From positions 357,342 to 421,341 of the forward strand of contig JAHBVC010000002.1 of the NCBI GenBank assembly GCA_019637755.1: 64,000 nucleotides of DNA. The letters are read 5' to 3'. The DNA is from Anaerolineales bacterium. GTDB taxonomy: Bacteria > Chloroflexota > Anaerolineae > Anaerolineales > UBA11579. The position numbers were made by a program, and so were the translations under genes. Below, piece by piece: positions 51,218 to 58,924 of this stretch (position 1 is the first letter of the stretch; each line of letters opens with the position of its first letter). The notes beneath the pieces were generated by a model. The model was not told the DNA's origin and did not search any database. It saw only the letters and a list, made by a program, of their open reading frames with translations.

Positions 51218-52276
51218 ATGAAAAAAAACACCTTACTTAAGCTTGCATTCCTGGGGCTGCTGAGCCTGGCGCTCACGGCCTGCGGCACCGTGCCGCCACT
51301 CTCCTGGCCGGGCCTGGCCGTAGACGCCGCCAATGACCGCGTCTACCTGGCCTACCAGAACAAGGTCACCGCGCTGAACAGCCAAAGTGGCACCCCGGTA
51401 TGGGAACACCCCAGCGAGAACGACAAGAACTTCAGCGTTTTCGCTGACCCCGTGGTGGTGGGTGACACGCTGTACGTCAGCGGCTACAACCAGACCCTGT
51501 ACGCGTTGAACAGCGCCAATGGCACCAGCCTGTGGAGCTTTACGGGCGCGGGCAGCAAGTTCGTCGCCAGCCCGCTGGTGAGCGGCGAGCAGATCTTCGC
51601 CGCCAACGCCGACCATCGCCTGTATGCGCTCAACGGCGAAGGCGCGCTGCTGTGGAGCTTCAGCACCAACCAGCCGCTGTGGGGCACCCCGGTGAGCGCC
51701 GATGGGCTGGTATTCACCAGCTCGTTGAATCATTTCCTGTACGCGCTGGATGCCCAAACCGGCGAAGAGCAATGGTCCACCGATACCGGCGGCACGCTGG
51801 TCTCCGGCCCGCTGCTGCACCAAGGCGTGCTATACATTGGCAGCTTCAACAGTGAAGTGCTGGCACTTGACGCCAGCAGCGGTGAAGTGCTGTGGCGCGC
51901 CGCCACGGATGGCTGGGTATGGGGCACCCCTGCCGTGTACGATGGCCAGCTACTGGTGGGTGACCTGAGCGGTTTCCTGTACTCGCTTGACCCGGCCACT
52001 GGCGCCGAGAACTGGCACGTGGAAACCGGCGGCTCGATCACCGGCACCCCGCTGGTGCTCAACGATCACATCTATATCCTCAATGAGGCCGGGAGCGTGA
52101 TCTCGCTGACGCCGCAAGGTGCGATCGTGTGGAATCAGGATTTCGGCACTGAGCTGTATGGCTCGGCGGTCGCCGCTGGCGATCTGATCCTGGTTGGCCA
52201 GCACAATAACACGACCACCCTGGTCGCCGTGAACGAAAGCGGCACTCGCGTGTGGGCCTACCCGCAGGAGCAATAG
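51218..52276 (+). CDS. PQQ-like beta-propeller lipoprotein (BamB-like)
   Basis: 352 aa. Lipobox LALTAC, then seven or so propeller blades, each with the pattern of YALNSANGTSLWSF, LYALDAQTGEEQWST, VLALDASSGEVLWRA and LYSLDPATGAENWHV. GGAAGAGG precedes the ATG. It is inserted between yidD and yidC, where it is not found in the textbook order, suggesting a role alongside membrane insertion or a lineage-specific envelope complex. The lipobox makes a surface location likely. Confidence 0.85.
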   Translation: MKKNTLLKLAFLGLLSLALTACGTVPPLSWPGLAVDAANDRVYLAYQNKVTALNSQSGTPVWEHPSENDKNFSVFADPVVVGDTLYVSGYNQTLYALNSANGTSLWSFTGAGSKFVASPLVSGEQIFAANADHRLYALNGEGALLWSFSTNQPLWGTPVSADGLVFTSSLNHFLYALDAQTGEEQWSTDTGGTLVSGPLLHQGVLYIGSFNSEVLALDASSGEVLWRAATDGWVWGTPAVYDGQLLVGDLSGFLYSLDPATGAENWHVETGGSITGTPLVLNDHIYILNEAGSVISLTPQGAIVWNQDFGTELYGSAVAAGDLILVGQHNNTTTLVAVNESGTRVWAYPQEQ

Positions 52277-52283
52277 GACCGCT

Positions 52284-53033
52284 ATGTTAGATATCATCAT
52301 TGTCCCCTTCACCAACGTACTCGTCTTTCTCTACGATATCCTCGGGCATAACTTCGGCCTGGCGATCATCGTCTTTACGCTGCTGATCAAGCTGCTCACC
52401 TACCCGCTCTCGGTTTCACAGTTGAAGAGCGCGCGTATGACGCAGGAGTTGCAGAACGACCCGCGCTGGAAGCAGATGCAGGCCAAGTACAAGGGCAACC
52501 GCGAGAAGCTGGCCCAGGAACAGATGAAGTTCTACCAGGAGAAGGGTATCAGCCCGTTCAGCTCCTGCCTGCCTTCGCTGATCCAGTTCCCGCTGCTGAT
52601 CGCCATGTACTGGTCGATCCAGCGTTCGCTGGCCGCCGCCCCGCTGGCGTTGCTGCAGTTTGCGCGTGGCATCGCCCTGCCCAACGCGGCAGCGCTAATG
52701 CCGTTGAACAGTAGCTTCCTGTGGATGGATCTCTCCCAGCCGGAGCGCCTGCATGTCGATTTCCTGCCGTTTGCCATCCCGGTGCTGACCATTATCGTGG
52801 TGGTTACCACCTGGCTGCAAAGCAAGCTGATGACCCCGGCCTCGGCCGACCCGAACGACCAGAGCGCCCAAATGGCGCGCTCGATGAGCCTGACCATGCC
52901 GTTGATGATGGGCTACATCTCGATGGTCTTCCCTTCCGGCTTGTCGATCTACTATGTGATCAGCAATCTCTTCGGCATTGCCCAGGCATGGGTGATGAAA
53001 CGCCGCCCGGTGACGGCCGCTGCTGCTAAGTGA
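52284..53033 (+). CDS. yidC: Membrane protein insertase YidC/Oxa1
   Basis: 249 aa, short Gram-positive-like form without the large periplasmic domain. Hydrophobic core with LAIIVFTLLIKLLTYPLSVSQ, ISPFSSCLPSLIQFPLLIAM, LTIIVVVTTWLQSKLM and SGLSIYYVISNLFGIAQ, i.e. the five conserved helices and the cytoplasmic loop. It inserts proteins into the membrane with or without Sec. Confidence 0.95.
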   Translation: MLDIIIVPFTNVLVFLYDILGHNFGLAIIVFTLLIKLLTYPLSVSQLKSARMTQELQNDPRWKQMQAKYKGNREKLAQEQMKFYQEKGISPFSSCLPSLIQFPLLIAMYWSIQRSLAAAPLALLQFARGIALPNAAALMPLNSSFLWMDLSQPERLHVDFLPFAIPVLTIIVVVTTWLQSKLMTPASADPNDQSAQMARSMSLTMPLMMGYISMVFPSGLSIYYVISNLFGIAQAWVMKRRPVTAAAAK

Positions 53034-53057
53034 GTTAGAATTCGGGTAGGTATCTGA

Positions 53058-53789
53058 ATGGAACATCGTACAAATCTTGAAGTGATCGCCCCCACCGTGC
53101 ATGAGGCCATTGAAAAAGGCCTGGCCGAGCTGGGGTTGGAAGATACGCAAGTAGACGTAGAGGTGCTGGACGAGGGCGGTACGGGCTTTCTGGGCCTGGG
53201 CGGCCGCCAGGCGCGTGTGCGCCTGATCGTACGCGAAGGCCTGGCCACCACCCCACCGGCCGCGCCGCGCCCCAGCCGCCCGGCGGCCAGCCCCAGCGCC
53301 CCGCTGAGCAGCGAAGAAACCGAGAACCTGCTGGCCATCACCAAGGCCACCGTGCAGACCCTGCTGGAGCACATGAGCGTGCGCGCCGAGGTGAGCGTGA
53401 GCATGGGCACGCCGGATGAACCTGAGCTCGCCGCGCCGGTGCTGGTAGACATCCAAGGTGGCGATTTGGGCTTCCTGATCGGGCGCCAGGCTGAGACGAT
53501 GAACGCCCTGCAACTGATCACCCGCCTGATCGTAGGCAAAGAAGTAGGCCAGGCCGCCCACATCATCATCGATATTTCGGGCTACCGCGTGCGCCGCGAC
53601 GAGAATCTGCGCAAGCTGGCCGATAAGATGGCCAAGCAGGCAGTCAGCACTGGCCGCCGCCAGACGCTGGAGCCGATGAGCGCCTCGGAGCGCCGCATCG
53701 TGCACCTGGCGCTGCGCGAAAACAGCGACGTAACCACCGAGAGCATCGGCGAAGAGCCGCGCCGCAAAGTCGTCATCATCCCGCGCTAG
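53058..53789 (+). CDS. jag: Jag/KhpB RNA-binding protein
   Basis: 243 aa. Jag-N domain (about 1-55, VIAPTVHEAIEKGLAELGL and DEGGTGFLGLG), Pro/Ser linker, KH domain (about 125-175, DIQGGDLGFLIGRQAETMNA with an intact GxxG-type loop) and R3H (about 185-240, with MSASERRIVHLAL). It binds RNA and, with KhpA, affects cell elongation and division. Ends the yidC cluster before the terminator. Confidence 0.93.
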   Translation: MEHRTNLEVIAPTVHEAIEKGLAELGLEDTQVDVEVLDEGGTGFLGLGGRQARVRLIVREGLATTPPAAPRPSRPAASPSAPLSSEETENLLAITKATVQTLLEHMSVRAEVSVSMGTPDEPELAAPVLVDIQGGDLGFLIGRQAETMNALQLITRLIVGKEVGQAAHIIIDISGYRVRRDENLRKLADKMAKQAVSTGRRQTLEPMSASERRIVHLALRENSDVTTESIGEEPRRKVVIIPR

Positions 53790-53812
53790 GCTTCACCCCC
53801 TTCTAGCTAGCT

Positions 53813-53843
53813 AAAAACGCAGGCCAATGGCCTGCGTTTTTTT
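53813..53843 (+). terminator. Intrinsic terminator of the rpmH-jag cluster
   Basis: AAAAACGCAGGCC / GGCCTGCGTTTTT stem, AAT loop, seven T. Confidence 0.88.
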
Positions 53844-53958
53844 ATTTCCTGGCGCGCATAGAAGCGCACAGTTCTGACATAGTCTCCCCAGCCAAGGCCC
53901 AGTATCGTGACAGCAGCGCACAGTACAAATGTCTGCGTCACGTTAACAACGGAATAGC

Positions 53959-56185
53959 TCAGGATTTACGCCACACCAAGCGCACCTGCGTGCCGGCGCC
54001 CGGCTGCGATTCGATCGAAAGCTCGGCGCCGATCAGGGCGGCGCGCTCGCTCATGCTGGCCAGGCCGTAGTGCTGGGCGCGCAGCAGATCGGTCAGTTGG
54101 GCGCCTTGGGCGTCAAAGCCGCGGCCATCGTCTTCGACCAGCAGGTCGATACAATCCGGCTCCAACTGGCCGCTAATGGTCAGGAACTGGGCTTGGGCGT
54201 GTTTGAAGACGTTTTCAGCGGCCAGTTGCACGATGCGGTAAGCGTGTTGGGCCACCTGCTCTTCGTAGGCATTGGTCACTCTCCGGCAACAGCAGCGAAA
54301 CTTGCACCTGGGGCTTATCACGGCTGAGCACATCCACCAGCTCGATCAAGGCGCGGTAGAGCCCGTAATCGAGCATGGCGGGGCGCAGGCGGTAGATCAG
54401 TTGGCGCACGCGGTCACTCAATGCTTCATGGTGCTGCTGTAGGCGGGCGGCCTGCTCAGGCTGGCCGCCGAGGCTAACCAGCTCGTTGATGCCTGCCAGC
54501 ACATCGTCATGCAGCTCGCGCGCCATGAAGGCGCGGCGTGCTTCAACATCATCAATGCTTCTTTGATGCAGGGCGCGCAAGTTATCGGCTTGCTCAATGT
54601 TGATCAGGGCGATCGCCATTTGGTCAGCCAGGGATTGCAACAGGCGCCGCTCTGCATAGGAATAGTAGTCATCAGGGTCTTTGCGCCCCAGCAGCCACAA
54701 GCCTACCGGACGGTTAGATACATGCATGGGGATGGCCAACTGCACCCAAGTGCCTTCGGGGTCCTGCTGGCCACCTGCTGCCAGCAGCGCGGCGATCGTG
54801 GCGCTATCGGGAACCTGGCTTGTGTCAACCCCTTGCAGATACACCACTTGGCGCGCCGGGTGAGCCGAGCCCAGGTGCAGCAGGGCAGACTGGCGGATCA
54901 GCAGGCTGGGCAACACCTGCTGCTGCACGATCTCCGCCAGATTTTGGCGCGTGAAGCTGGTGGAGAGCTTGCCGGCAAAGCTGTGTTGCAAACGCTCCGG
55001 TGGCATGGGAATGTGCAGCAGCTTGCGCTCCACAAAGCGTTGGAAGCGCTCAAAGGCATACACATTGAAGAGCGAGACCAGCAAGCCGGTGATCAAGATC
55101 GAAGCCGCCACCTGCTCAGGGCTTTGCAAGTACGGCGAGAGCAGCGGCACCAGCACCAACGCGATGATGAACAACAGCACGAAGAACAGATAGAACGAGA
55201 TCAGGCGGTTGGCGCGTAGCTCCAAGCCACCCAATTGGCGCCGGTAGACCACATACAAGTAAGCGCCTGGCCAGATGATCAGCGAGATCACCACGCCACC
55301 GCTGAGGTTGGCCAGCACGCCGATCGCATTTGCCCAGGAGAGCAACATTACTGGCACCAGGCTGATCACCACGGCCAGCAGCAGAATGCCGACTTCGCGG
55401 CGCTGCTCCGGCTGGCGTACCAAGCGGATCAGCAGCAGCAGTAAGCTGCCCAGCACGGCTAGCAGCAGCGCAACGCCATAGATGCCCGCTGGCGCAATTT
55501 GCAAGGCAGAGAGCATCGCCATGGCGATGCCCAGCGCGTACAACGCCCACCACAGCAGCGCCGGCAACTTGCGGAAGGGTTTGGGGAAATGCCAGTGCAA
55601 GTGTAGATACACCGGCAGGCTCAGCCAGATACCAACGCGCAGTACTACTGCGGAGTAATACACCGTACTGCCTGAGATGCTGCCAGCCATGAACCAGATT
55701 GCCGTGAGATAGCTGAAGGCGACTAATAGATTGCGGCGTACATCTACAGGCCGCAAATGGAAGAACATGATCGTCCCAGCTACCCAGAAGGCGTAGCTAA
55801 GCCACCATGTATTGATCAAGCGTGAAACAAATTCAGGCAGATTGAAGCCCGGGGATACCAGCTCGGCAGCATGCTCGCCCTGGGCGTCCATCAGCCGCAA
55901 CTGGATCCGATCGCCACGTGAAACCCCTTCAAACCAATTGGTTGTCAGGCTCTGATCGTAGTCTTCGAAGGGCACGCCATTGGCTTCGAGAATGAAATCG
56001 CCAAGATGAATTTGCTCGGCCGCGGCAGGCGTAAAGAGCGCGCGCACCTCTCCCGTGCCGAAATACTGAAATCCGAGATACGGAATGACAAAGAAACGCG
56101 CGTAGGTATAGACCAGCAAGACAAGCAAAACCAATGCCGGAAGCAGGAACTGGGTTAGGACACGATAAAGGCCAGAAGAGCGCAT
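53959..56185 (-). pseudogene. ComP-like sensor histidine kinase, reading frame broken
   Basis: Two overlapping minus frames form one kinase. The first (56185-54215, 656 aa) starts with a membrane helix (about 8-33), a PDZ-like external domain (about 40-110, with IHLGDFILEANGVPFEDY), then about nine membrane helices (about 128-385), a GAF-like region and the HisKA_3 helix ARELHDDVLAGINEL with the phospho-His. The ATPase domain (YRIVQLAAENVFKHA, LLVEDDGRGFD, HYGLASMSERAAL) is in the next frame (from about 54280 to 53959). The frames join near LLLPE and VTNAYEEQ, where loss of 2 nt from a GA run would explain the shift. The architecture equals ComP of ComQXPA systems. It could be a true mutation, a switch or an assembly error. 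Confidence 0.82.
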
Positions 56186-56285
56186 AACTTGCTACATCGG
56201 GGAGGTGATGCCTATGTAAAGGCCGAAGCAATTCTCAGGTAAAGCCACTTACTCAACCGTTTTTCGTCAAGAAAGGAAACTTACC

Positions 56286-56438
56286 ATGTCTATGCAAGCA
56301 TTTTACTCAAACATCAGCGACTCTTCCAGCACGATCAAGGAAGTTGAGGCCCTGCAGCGCGTGGCCCAGGCCAGCCTGGAGCAGGTGCAGGCAGTGCGCA
56401 ATGAATGGGAATGGGATATGTGGAAGGAAGCCAAGTAG
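56286..56438 (+). CDS. ComX-like prepheromone peptide, 50 aa
   Basis: 50-aa open frame from ATG 56286 (AAAGGAAA upstream, 8-nt spacing) to TAG 56436. A hydrophilic helix-prone leader (ISDSSSTIKEVEALQRVAQA) leads to a C-terminal tail NEWEWDMWKEAK with Trp at 41, 43 and 46. ComX precursors are short peptides whose processed C-terminal segment carries a Trp that ComQ prenylates. It lies between the divergent kinase and the prenyl synthase-like gene 69 nt downstream. No sequence similarity is expected for this fast-evolving family; the assignment is by length, Trp position and neighbours. Confidence 0.72.
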   Translation: MSMQAFYSNISDSSSTIKEVEALQRVAQASLEQVQAVRNEWEWDMWKEAK

Positions 56439-56450
56439 GCTACCGACCTC

Positions 56451-56474
56451 GGGGCTGGCCAGTTGGCCAGCCCC
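56451..56474 (+). other. Stem-loop between comX-like and comQ-like genes
   Basis: GGGGCTGGCC / GGCCAGCCCC 10-bp perfect stem with AGTT loop and no T tract. Its position suggests an mRNA processing or stability element allowing more peptide than enzyme to be made. Confidence 0.5.
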
Positions 56475-56507
56475 ACCTTCAAATAAATCCACCTGTGGGA
56501 GAGACCA

Positions 56508-57437
56508 ATGGATACCGTGTATACCGCCGCCATTCATGAACTGCTGCGCCAGCCTGCTGTGCAGCAGTGGCCGCTGCTCGCCAGCGTGATCGAACGCGCC
56601 CTTAATGTGCGCCCGATCGCCTGGGATTTTCCGATCGCCGGCTGCCTGGCCGCTGGCGCCGAGGCCAACCAGGCGCTGGCGCCTGTGGCCGCTATCACCT
56701 GCGCCCATATTGGCATTATTTTGATTGACGACATTCTAGATGAAGATCCGCGCGGCGAGTACCGCAAGCTGGGCGCCGGGCGGGCGGCCAACCTGGCCGC
56801 CGGGCTGAACAGCCTGGGCCAGCAGATGCTGGAGCTACACCCCTGCCCGCACCCGCGCCAAGCCAGCCTGGCCTTCGCGCACATCCTCGGTGGCACAGCC
56901 TACGGGCAGGACCTGGATGTGCAGAACCAGCACAGCGAAGAGAGCTACTGGGCCGTGGCACGCGCCAAGAGCTCGCCCTACTTCGCCTCGGGGCTGGAGC
57001 TGGGGGCGCTGTACGGCGGCGCCGATCTGGCGCTCAACCAGCAACTGCGCCAGTTTGGCGCAGTGTTCGGCGAGATCATGCAAATTCATGACGATCTGAA
57101 CGATTGCCTGGCCGAGCCGGCCAATGTGGACTGGTTGCAAGGCCGCGCCCCGCTGCCGTTGCTCTTCGCCGAGCTGGTGCCGCACCCGCAGCGCGAGCGC
57201 TTTCTGCTGCTGCGCAATCAGGTGAGCGACCCGGCCGCGTTGCATGAGGCGCAAAGCATCCTGGTGAGCAGCGGAGCGATCAGCTATTGCATCAATGAGC
57301 TGCTCAGTCGCCAGCAGGCCTTGCTGGCGCTGCTGGGCGAGATGGCGCTAGCCAACCCGCGGCCGCTGCAACAGATCCTGGAGCACGCCATCGCCCCGGT
57401 GGAGCACTTGTTCGCTTCGTTGCAGCCTACGGCGTAA
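56508..57437 (+). CDS. ComQ-like isoprenyl transferase (polyprenyl synthetase fold)
   Basis: 309 aa, GGGAGAGA before the ATG. All-alpha prenyl synthase fold with the two Asp-rich motifs: GIILIDDILDEDPRGEYRKL (about 75-92) and IMQIHDDLNDCLAE (about 193-206), both DDxxD. Active-site surroundings such as HILGGTAYGQDLD match trans-prenyltransferases of the ComQ type. Next to a Trp-rich peptide gene and a ComP-like kinase, the likely reaction is prenylation of a peptide Trp rather than chain elongation of isoprenoids. The 3' end overlaps the convergent regulator by 11 nt. Confidence 0.82.
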   Translation: MDTVYTAAIHELLRQPAVQQWPLLASVIERALNVRPIAWDFPIAGCLAAGAEANQALAPVAAITCAHIGIILIDDILDEDPRGEYRKLGAGRAANLAAGLNSLGQQMLELHPCPHPRQASLAFAHILGGTAYGQDLDVQNQHSEESYWAVARAKSSPYFASGLELGALYGGADLALNQQLRQFGAVFGEIMQIHDDLNDCLAEPANVDWLQGRAPLPLLFAELVPHPQRERFLLLRNQVSDPAALHEAQSILVSSGAISYCINELLSRQQALLALLGEMALANPRPLQQILEHAIAPVEHLFASLQPTA

Positions 57438-58134
57438 ATGGATAGCCGTCATCGAGTGGCGTGATCAGCCCCAGCTCACGCGCCTTGAGGATCGCCGCAG
57501 CCATGTTGTTGACGCGCAAGCGGCGATAGCTCAGCGAGAGCATGGTGCGCACGGTAGGGTGCGCAATGCCCAACTTCTCGGCAATTTGCTTGGTGGTCAT
57601 GCCTGGGTAGGCCGCGCACAACGAGAGTACCTCGCGCTGGCGCTCGGTAAGCATCTCGATCTCGCCTTCGGCGCCGGGCGGTTCGGCCAGCGCATCCACC
57701 GAAAGCTGCGAGAGATACACCCCGCCGCCCGCCAGCAACGTCACGATCTCGGCCAGCCGTTGCGTGGCGGCGGCATCGCTTTTGACGATGTAGCCCTTGG
57801 CGCCGGCAGCCATCACCGAGCGAATGAAGGCGGGGTGCTTGTGGCCCGAGATGAGCAGGATGGCCAACTTAGGATACTGCGCAAGAATTTTGGGGATATC
57901 GCTGAACAGCGGATAGGGCGCCTGCAGGCTATCCGTCATGGGCACCGAGGCATCCAGAATGAGCACATCGATGGGATGCTCGGCCAACATGGCGAAGAGT
58001 TGGTCGCCTCGGCTGGCGGAGGCCACCAGTTCTACATGCGGGTGATCCTGAAAACGATAGGCGTAGCCATCCACGGTGGAGAGATGGTCTTCTAATACAG
58101 CAACCCGAACAGTGCGCTTTGCTTCAGTGTCCAT
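57427..58134 (-). CDS. NarL/LuxR-type response regulator (ComA-like)
   Basis: 235 aa. REC domain (about 8-130): VAVLEDH (acidic pair), DVLILDASVP with phospho-acceptor Asp61, ISGHKHP and GYIVKSD (conserved Lys). LuxR-type HTH domain (about 165-230): LTERQREVLSLCAAYPG, MTTKQIAEKLGIAHPTVRTML. It is the DNA-binding partner expected for the HisKA_3 kinase and matches ComA of ComQXPA systems. Both genes are on the minus strand, flanking the peptide and prenylase genes. A 12-bp inverted repeat lies in its upstream region. Confidence 0.88.
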   Translation of the reverse strand: MDTEAKRTVRVAVLEDHLSTVDGYAYRFQDHPHVELVASASRGDQLFAMLAEHPIDVLILDASVPMTDSLQAPYPLFSDIPKILAQYPKLAILLISGHKHPAFIRSVMAAGAKGYIVKSDAAATQRLAEIVTLLAGGGVYLSQLSVDALAEPPGAEGEIEMLTERQREVLSLCAAYPGMTTKQIAEKLGIAHPTVRTMLSLSYRRLRVNNMAAAILKARELGLITPLDDGYPFTP

Positions 58135-58265
58135 TTTTTGCGCTCACTTCCCCTAGTCGTCCAACAGTACAAATGTTTACAGCAAAACAACAAAGAGACT
58201 ATTCAAAGAAATACCGGCCAGCCGTATAACAGGGCCACGAACCACGTTACGGGCCAGCCCATCCC

Positions 58266-58325
58266 ATGCCATCAGTCAGAGGGGAACGACTGATGGCATT
58301 CTCCTTTAAACCCACTGTGATGGCA
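58266..58325. promoter_or_regulatory. Inverted repeat and third half-site upstream of the response regulator
   Basis: ATGCCATCAGTC (58266-58277) and GACTGATGGCAT (58288-58299) are perfect 12-bp inverted arms with a 10-nt gap. ACTGTGATGGCA (58314-58325) resembles a further half-site. The region between the regulator and tRNA-Arg (58135-58409) has no gene. Confidence 0.45.
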
Positions 58326-58409
58326 AACGACTGGCGGCCGCCGGTATTATACGGCAGGAGTGCGCAAGAAACTTGCGCATGATAAAATGCGCCCGTTGCA
58401 TCGATGAGC

Positions 58410-58481
58410 GCCCCTATAGCTCAGTGGATAGAGCACTGCCCTCCGGAGGCAGGAGCCTGCGTTCGAATCGCAGTAGGGGCA
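58410..58481 (+). tRNA. tRNA-Arg (CCG)
   Basis: 72 nt. Acceptor GCCCCTA/TAGGGGC, D-arm AGCTCAGTGGATAGAGC, anticodon arm CTGCC-CTCCGGA-GGCAG (anticodon CCG), T-arm GCGTTCGAATCGC, discriminator A; CCA not encoded. A terminator starts 3 nt later. Confidence 0.96.
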
Positions 58482-58483
58482 TT

Positions 58484-58525
58484 GCCCAACATAAAACGCC
58501 CTCCGGGCGTTTTATGTTGGGCTTT
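58484..58525 (+). terminator. Terminator of tRNA-Arg
   Basis: GCCCAACATAAAACGCCC / GGGCGTTTTATGTTGGGC, 18-bp perfect stem, TCC loop and TTT. Confidence 0.8.
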
Positions 58526-58526
58526 A

Positions 58527-58564
58527 GAGAGTTCCTACTCGGCTTCGCCGAGTAACGGAACTCT
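58527..58564. repeat. TACTCGGC-TTC-GCCGAGTA hairpin repeat, copy 2
   Basis: Core at 58536-58554 identical to 34669-34687. Outer arms AGAGTTCC and GGAACTCT pair here, whereas the other copy has GGCGTGTCC and GGAACGCC, an apparent compensatory difference. Confidence 0.65.
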
Positions 58565-58578
58565 AGCCTGGCATTATC

Positions 58579-58881
58579 ATGGAAACCGTTGTGAAAACAC
58601 AAGAAGCCATTATCCGACCCAAAGACCCAAGCGGCTTCCTGAAGCGGCTTGTCCACCATTACCAGCGTCATATCCCGGCGGAATATGACGCCCGGCGCGG
58701 CTGGGTGCAGTTCAAACGCGGGCGACTGGACGCCGAGGTACACGGGCCGGCGCTGCGCCTGCGCATCACCACGCCCAACTGGCTGGGCCTATGGGTGCTG
58801 ACGCGTTCGCTCAACCGCCATGTCGCCTTGTTTGGCCAGCGCGAGCAGCTCACGCTGCGTTGGAAGAAGACAAACCAATAA
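58579..58881 (+). CDS. DUF2218-like protein, 100 aa
   Basis: 100 aa. DUF2218 pattern: GFLKRLVHHYQRHIPAEYDARRG, VQFKRGRLDAEVHGPALRL, a Leu/Trp-rich helix and NRHVALFGQREQLTLRW. Members are short alpha/beta proteins of unknown function, sometimes near iron uptake genes. A possible -10 (TAGCCT, 58564-58569) is 9 nt before the ATG. A bidirectional terminator follows. Confidence 0.8.
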   Translation: METVVKTQEAIIRPKDPSGFLKRLVHHYQRHIPAEYDARRGWVQFKRGRLDAEVHGPALRLRITTPNWLGLWVLTRSLNRHVALFGQREQLTLRWKKTNQ

Positions 58882-58912
58882 AAAAAGAGCCGGCTACGCC
58901 GGCTCTTTTTTT
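58880..58912. terminator. Bidirectional intrinsic terminator
   Basis: AAAAAGAGCCGGC / GCCGGCTCTTTTT stem, TAC loop, long A and T tracts; between DUF2218 and convergent modA. Confidence 0.88.
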
Positions 58913-58924
58913 ATCTTTGCAACC

